Positions 56,265 through 62,000 of a stretch of DNA of 62,000 bases are shown here, one piece after another. The stretch lies in NCBI RefSeq assembly GCF_030272615.1, contig NC_081414.1, positions 305,571,664 to 305,633,663 of the forward strand, given 5' to 3'. Positions within the stretch are counted from its first letter, which is position 1, and each line of letters opens with the position of its first letter. The position numbers and the translations under genes are program-made. The notes under the pieces are model-generated. The model was not told the DNA's origin and did not search any database. It worked only from the letters and a program-made list of their open reading frames with translations. Source of the stretch: Cryptomeria japonica. Lineage: Eukaryota > Streptophyta > Pinopsida > Cupressales > Cupressaceae.

Positions 56265-56452
56265 CTAGATTGAGAAGGAAGTCGGCCTCCTCCAGAGATT
56301 CAAAAACCCCCCTTGTGCAAGGTCCCACACTTTGGGGTTATTTCCATGTTTCACAAGGTTTCTGAGTTGATAGCTTAGCAAGGGTGCAAGCCTTTGTGAT
56401 AACAGTACCAGCATACCCATGTTTTTGTATAATTTTGAAACCATTTCCATAC
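56265..56452 (-). pseudogene. Possible G-patch segment downstream of protease
   Basis: One minus-strand frame reads NGFKIIQKHGYAGTVITKAC followed by a LAKLSTQKP motif, resembling the G-patch pattern (GxxIxxxxGYxGxGLG) known after protease in some plant gypsy elements. The second Gly pair is lost. A single frame with stops; weak evidence. Confidence 0.35.
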
Positions 56453-56762
56453 TAATCTAAAGGTAACTTGGGTATTGCCATGTCATCTTATTCTTTATAT
56501 ATCCATTGATTGATATCTTCATCTAAGGATTCTTCTTGTAGGTCTCCCCATCTAATAAATGAGCATGAATCTGAGTACGTGACTATCTATTTTCCTTTAT
56601 CTTGTTTCATCACAATATTCGGAGGTTTCCCAAAAGATCTAGAGAAAGAGCTAATTGTTTGATGTTTGACTTACATGAAATGGAATATTCCCCACAACCG
56701 ACATCCTTAATTTGTAAAGAAGGTGTCATAGGTGTATCTTTATGTGTTTCTTTGATTTTCAA

Positions 56763-57674
56763 TTAGTCCATTTGTGTAATAAGAGGGGCTTCTTGATTTA
56801 TAGGGACTTGGTTATCCATACTTTCCTTTAAGTGATTACAATGTTGAAATGGGTTTTGGTCACCATGGATGGTGATTTCATTGCCATTGTATGGAAATTT
56901 AACACATTGGTGAAATGTCGAAGGTGCAACCTTCATTGCATGAATCCATGGGTAGCCTAAGAGCATGTTATACCCTAGTTGTCTATCCAAGACTTGAAAG
57001 GTAACCTCTGTTGTGATAGCCTACTTGTACTGGTACCATAACCACCCCTTTTGAAGGACGTTCTTCATCATCATATGCCTTGATGTTTATTATTTTCATG
57101 GGATCAATGTGAAGTTCAAAATAGCCCAATGCCTTGACCAAATTTAGTGTACAGATGTTGAGACCAACTCCTCCACCTACGAGTACACTTCTGACTCTCT
57201 TCTTATGTATATAAGCCTCTAGATGTAGTGGATCATTATGAAAAGGTCTATCATTAGGAACATCTTGTTCTAGTGAAATCAATACAGGTAGAAGAAGTCA
57301 GATTCCCTACCATGGATTGAAAAGCATTTTCATCTGTCTCTAGTGACTACTAAGTCTTGAAGTGCTTTATCTAGGATAGCTCTGTGATTTGGTGATATAT
57401 GCAATAACTCAAAAAGAGATATTTGTGTTGGGGTTTTCTTTAGTTTCTCAACCACATTATAGTTACCTACTACTGGTGACTGATTTGATGGCACTCCTTG
57501 TAATGTCACTTTTGATCTACGCATGATGACGACACAATCTCTATCCCTTGGATTTATTGTGATAGTAGCCATTGTATTATTTCTTGTGAGGGATATTTCT
57601 TCAACATATGTTGTATTATCAAGGTTTATTTCATATCCCATCTTATAATCATCATGTAAAATCCTAACATGCAT
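56763..57674 (-). pseudogene. Gypsy aspartic protease region, inactive
   Basis: Three overlapping frames. 57674-57330 has a leader ending TPTQISLFELLHISPNHRA and ILDKALQDL, typical of Tat-like Gag-Pol. 57282-56983 contains the protease: RSVLVGGGVGLNICTLNLVK, where the expected VDGGAGLN has Asp changed to Gly, then IKAYDDEERPSKGVV. 56990-56763 has [20 protein letters not shown] and [11 protein letters not shown], the conserved C-terminal flap region (LLGRPWIH with Arg to Tyr). Two frameshifts and loss of the catalytic Asp. Confidence 0.8.
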
Positions 57675-58363
57675 GATTTTTGCTATAATCTCATCTTCAA
57701 ACCATCCTGAATAAGGTGGTTCTATCTGCCCCTAGTCCAAGAGATAGAGATTATCATCTCTATCATACCTTGGTGCTTTTGACATCATGAAAACTTGGTT
57801 ATCATATTTATCGATCCATTGACTTTTCTTATCACCATCAAGTTCTTCTTGTGGATCAACATTTACTGTGTCTCCTAAGCTAAGAGCATAAATGGTATAG
57901 TCATATGAGACCTTTGTATAGTTAGTAGTGTTGTCTTGTGTTCCTGATGTTGATGCCTTACCATTGTCATGTTTGACAAAAGGGTCTTTAAAGATGGTGT
58001 GATTTGTGTTTTCCGAAGTTTTATTGGTGTCAAATCCTAAATTAGGTTCTTCAACTTATAGCAACTTGCAATTTTATGACCTTTTGTACGATGATAGTCG
58101 CAAAAATCATTATCATTTCACTAGGCTGGTTTGAAAGGACCTAGTTCATACACTCTAATCTCCGACAAAGTGATCACATTGGTCTATATTAATTTCTTTA
58201 ATGTTGATTCAATGGGCTCACCCAGTGGTGTGTAGTTCCTTTTTGGAGCATTCATTCTTAGGAATCTTGTGTTTGTAGCTTGTGCAACATTTTCATTTGT
58301 TGACACTATGTTATTTTCTGTATATGGACTTTTATTCTGACTAGATGGTTGAATTGGTCCTTG
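57675..58363 (-). pseudogene. Gag C-terminal region with CCHC-like motif
   Basis: Near 58115-58070 the minus strand reads DFCDYHRTKGHKIASCYKLK, the Cx2HxxxxxHxxxC-type finger found after Gag in Tat-like elements. Stops surround it. It joins Gag upstream to protease downstream. Confidence 0.6.
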
Positions 58364-59923
58364 TTAAGATACAATTGATTGAGCCATGTTCATTGTGTGG
58401 GCGTCTACAACACCATCATTGGTCACATTCTTGTTTCTTAACCAGAACTTGGATTTATCATTGTTTGTGTTGTTTGTAGAAGTTCCATATTTTATGATAC
58501 CTTGTTCTACAAGTCCCTTCTCACATTTTAAAGCCTTTTCAATGATTTTTTTGAATGAGGTCAAACATTGCATTTGTATCAGGTACTTAATCTTTGGAAT
58601 TAAGTACTCTGAAAACATGTCAACTTGATTAGTTTTAGGAATAATAGTCTTGCATCTTTGGTAGAGAGATCTCCATCTTTGTAAGAAGGATGTGAATGTT
58701 TCATTCTCATTTTGTTTTGCAGCACATAGATCCATCAATGTAACTAAGGTATCAATGTTATTTGAGAAATTTGCAATGAATTGTTTAGCTAGTTCACCCC
58801 ATGATGTGATTGTTGGTGGGAGATGTGAAAACCACTCCAAAGAAGGACCTTTGAGACTTTTTTGAAACAATCTCATTAGATAGGTGTTCTCTTGTGCAAC
58901 CTCTATACATGCCATGAAAAATTCTCTGATTTGATCTCTAGGATCACCTTTCCCTTGGTATCTGTCAAATTTCAGTGTTTCAAAATGTGGAGGGAAAGAA
59001 GGCATGTATATTATATGATCATAGGGATAAGGATGTAAGTCCTGCATTGTATAGCTCTTTTTGTCATTACTGGTTTGCATAGTTGTCACTTGTTGTATAT
59101 TTTGTACTTGTTGGGTTAAAATTTATGTTTGAGTCAATGGTGCATTTTGTGCATGTATGTTTCTCACAAAAGGATTTGTGGTAGTATAAATAGAAGGTTG
59201 TTGAAATGTACCATAATTATAATTATGCATGTTGTGGCTTCCACTAGGTATTGTGAAATAAGAAAATTGTGAACCCATGTTTGGTTGGGTTGCAATCATT
59301 GTATTAGCAGAACCTGGGTCTATTGCCTAATGACTATATGTAGAAACTATTGAGTAGGAAACCGAAGACTAAGTCACACTTGTCGTATGAGAAACATGTG
59401 AGGCTTGTGTTTGACTTAGTGCTGAAGCACTTGATAATACTTGTGTGGTTTGAGAAGTTATAGTAGATTGTGTTTGTGTGTTCACATTCATACTTGAGGA
59501 CGATGCACTTTCTTGAGAACTTGTGTTTGACACCAAAGTTTCTTGAGTTGACAATGTTGATGCATTTTGGGAGGAACTTGAAGTCATAGATTGTGTTTGT
59601 GTTACATTTGGTACTTGACTGCTATTTTAACCTAAGGTAATTACTGGTGGTAAGATCGTTGTGACATCAAAACCTTGAGGTAAACTGTCACAATTTTCTA
59701 ATAACAAAGAAATTTATTGATCTTTGTCATTGTTTATAAGGGCATTTAGAATCATAAGAATGTGTGGGTCTTGTTGAGTTGACTCAATTTCTTTAGGTGT
59801 TAAATTTTGTTGTAGTTCTTGTATTGTTGGCATGCCATAGGGATTTGATTGTTGATAGTTTTCATTGTTGGATATACGCATGTTCCAAGTAGGGTTAATT
59901 GATGGGTCATTATTTGGATCCAT
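58364..59923 (-). pseudogene. Gypsy Gag remnant
   Basis: Starts MDPNNDPSINPTWNMRISNN at 59923. The N-terminal ~185 codons are Ser/Thr/Gln-rich with stops. The capsid part, 59089-58364, is open for 241 codons: MPSFPPHFETLKFDRYQGKG, DPRDQIREFFMACIEVAQEN, LFQKSLKGPSLEWFSHLPP, LAKQFIANFSNN, FLQRWRSLYQRCK. This is the classic plant gypsy Gag order (FDxYxGxxDPxxHxxxF, L-x-G-x-A-x-x-W-F, L..RWR). It is interrupted at 58361 by a TAA. Confidence 0.85.
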
Positions 59924-61713
59924 TCTACTCTTTTCCTTTTGTGACCTTGTGAGGGGGATTTAAGACTTCTATATGAGGACACTTAGGACCTAATGCAAGA
60001 TGACAAAAGACCTTGGGTATGAATGCAAGACTCTAGACCAAAAAATGAGGTATGCAAAACTAGACCTATCTCTCTATTGGGGATTAAGATGTGGAACTTG
60101 TTGAGTACATTGTTGAGATTTCTATAATGCAAGTTTCTCAATTTCTTGTCTAAGAAAATCTGCTGCAATTTCTCTATCAATTTTGTGGTAAATATTATAC
60201 TCTCTATCTAGCTCAAACTTGACTCCTATGTACTGAGGTGCACTTGTCTTTAATTGCCAAGCTAGGTTATCTAACTAAGTCATCAATGATTTCTTGTTGA
60301 CCGTCATTTGGCACTAGATTAGGTTGCTCAAAGGGGAGAAAACCATCACCTGGTAGACCCATTAGGACACATGCTATGACTTTCTAGGATGATTATATAA
60401 ATGATGACGGATTAAGACAGACGTATATGGAGTCTTGACAAGGACTAAAATGAAGATTATGATGACACTAGAATGAACTAGGGATGCTAATGGGACACAA
60501 ATAATGACTTTCTAAGAACTATGTAAAACTTACACAAGGACTTATGTGAAGATTACGATGACGTATATGGGAAATTTATGAGGACGATGACGAGGACTAT
60601 GCAAGGACTGATGCAAAGTAAGGACATAAATGAAGACTATAATGAGGACGATAATGAGGATGATAATGAGGATGATAATGAGGAAAATTCAAGGACTTAT
60701 CCAAAGTAAGGATGTAAATGAGGACTATGCAAACCCTAAGGACTCTAAGAAAACAAATGATCACAAGTATGTAAAATTTTTGACTTTGTTGGACTGTTTG
60801 ATTTTTCAAGATAGACTTTGTTTCAAATAACTCTATTTGTAGGACAAGTCTTTTTTCAATTTTGAGAACAATATCTGAAGATACGTATAGCTAGATGAAT
60901 TATGTTTTGACAATCTCTAAAAATTTAGAATTATGTAAGGTAGGGACTAAACTAGCCCAAATACTAACTCAATACTAGTATGATACAATGATACACACAA
61001 AAACACAGAAGACAATCTTAGGCTCGATAGTGGAAATCATTTAATGGGCCCCCCACTGCAAAATACCGAAACGAGATGAACATATAGAGAGTCTGGCAGC
61101 ACTAACTCCACTTGATGACACACACTTCTCGGTCATGCCAGTCTCTCTTACCCCGAAGATCCAAATATCTTATCATGGAGGATTTTCTATCTCATCATAC
61201 AAGGTACATGGAGGGTATCTATGGGGCACGATCCACACACCAGGAACCAATAAACATGGAATTTCGACAACTAAGTTGGTTCTTATTGGAAGTTTCAAGG
61301 GATCCCGATCCAATGACGGATCCTTAGAGAAATCCACTTAAGGCTTTAGTTAAGCTTATCGGTGCAGAGAAGGCCCCCGCATACATCAAATTCACTGAAC
61401 ACTCTAGCCTCCTGACCAATATGTTTATATAGCGGCTCAAAAAACCCACTCGAGAGTACACTAGGAGAGATGATATCCCCAACGCATCCCAACTCAAAGT
61501 ACCTCTATGGGGTGATGAAATCCCTACTCAAAGATACCCCTCACTACTAAAAATAAAAAGTAGGCATCATTATCACCTTTCTCTCTCTCTCAAGACCCTA
61601 AAGGTGGGTGGAAAGGTACTTAATGCAACAATAGGTCCACCCAAGACAAAAAAAGTTCTTTTTCCCTTAAATATTGTAATATGTGATTTATTCTATTCAT
61701 AATTCAGATTCAC
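59924..61713 (-). other. 5' untranslated leader or LTR of the gypsy remnant; no gene
   Basis: The region upstream of Gag contains short purine-rich repeats on the plus strand (gaggatgataat tandemly at 60648-60681, and the aaggactNatgcaaagtaagg phrase at 60603 and 60695). The GC-richer stretch 61000-61560 has the look of an LTR, but I found no definite LTR ends or primer site. Plus-strand open stretches of about 70 codons near 61112-61341 are unrecognised. Confidence 0.35.
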
Positions 61714-62000
61714 GTCAATTTTAAACCCCAAGCTAAGGTGTAAGATACGCATGTGCATGTATATTTTAAACACCAAAGTGAAGTGTGAGATCATGCATGT
61801 CAATTTTAATCTCAAAATTTATTTTAAGCACCAAGATGAAGTGTGGGACTATGCATGTCAATTTTAATCCCAAGATTTATTTTAAGCACCAAGATGAAAT
61901 GTGAGATCACGCAATGCCAATTTTAAACCCAAAAATTATTTTAAGCAGTAAGATGAAGTGTGAGATCATGCATGACAATTTTAAACCCAAAATTTATTTT
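61714..62000 (+). repeat. ~58-bp tandem repeat running off the right edge
   Basis: Units begin caattttaa at 61716, 61801, 61859, 61918 and 61976, with a shortened unit at about 61763. Each reads through ttattttaagcaccaagatg and agtgtgagatcatgcatg. At least five units, diverging by point changes. The full length is unknown because the window ends inside the array. Confidence 0.85.

Larger units (their letters stand above)
56190..59923 (-). mobile_element. Ty3/gypsy gag-protease remnant
   Basis: Minus-strand element with Gag starting at 59923, protease at 57674-56763 and a possible G-patch segment near 56452-56300. It ends before any reverse transcriptase, where the plus-strand gypsy LTR lies. 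Gag and protease style is that of the Tat-like gypsy lineage, so it could be the missing 5' half of the type seen at 1-3010, but they are separate copies. Confidence 0.75.

Noticed and set aside
1-62000. CRISPR arrays, bacterial operons, tRNA and rRNA genes
   Set aside because: The tandem repeats lack spacer structure, coding content is eukaryotic retroelement and PPR. The tRNA-like matches are 12-13 nt primer sites, not tRNA genes.

Overview
This window is intergenic DNA from a large, repeat-rich plant nuclear genome. I see no intact host gene. What can be read is nested, decayed LTR retrotransposons plus pseudogene scraps of typical plant nuclear families: pentatricopeptide repeat (PPR) proteins and a DRM-type DNA methyltransferase. 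Strong AT bias, spacing, layered insertions and transition-dominated decay suit a slowly purged genome such as a gymnosperm, but I cannot name the species.

Layout. 1-3550: minus-strand Ty3/gypsy pol of the dual-RNase-H (Tat-like) type, cut by the window edge. 3541-3900: fragment of a DRM-type de novo cytosine methyltransferase, minus strand. 4474-10066: a compound block with an outer direct repeat (each copy carrying a long foldback hairpin) and an inner inverted repeat made of two PPR pseudogene copies. 10066-14615: low-information DNA with a gag scrap and a 361-nt stretch that has no G on the + strand. 14621-30757: three related minus-strand LTR elements. One (14621-17048) is internally deleted. 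One (17605-30757) is interrupted by the third (21846-28681). Target-site duplications support all three. 32810-41659: a ~3.3 kb segment present twice in direct orientation, each copy with a PPR pseudogene on the minus strand. 41660-48266: a nearly complete but dead Ty1/copia element, Sirevirus-like, minus strand. 48267-about 56030: a plus-strand Ty3/gypsy element with an unusual domain order (second RNase H before RT) and an LTR carrying about 12 copies of a palindromic unit. 56190-59923: a minus-strand gypsy gag-protease remnant. 61714-62000: a ~58-bp tandem repeat running off the edge.

Most interesting system. The two fuller LTR elements at 17605-30757 encode no recognisable protease, reverse transcriptase, RNase H or integrase. 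They carry ORF1 (long coiled coil followed by four CCHC zinc knuckles, Gag-like) and a large ORF2 (about 1,100 codons; unidentified N-terminal domain, Lys/Arg-rich middle, C-terminal coiled coil). Their LTR ends, initiator-tRNA-Met primer site, duplicated polypurine tract and leader motif match those of the Sirevirus-like copia element in the same window. I infer a non-autonomous family mobilised in trans by such copia elements, with ORF1/ORF2 supplying structural proteins.

All calls come from reading the sequence. Family assignments rest on motifs recognised by eye, and element edges without target-site duplications are approximate.
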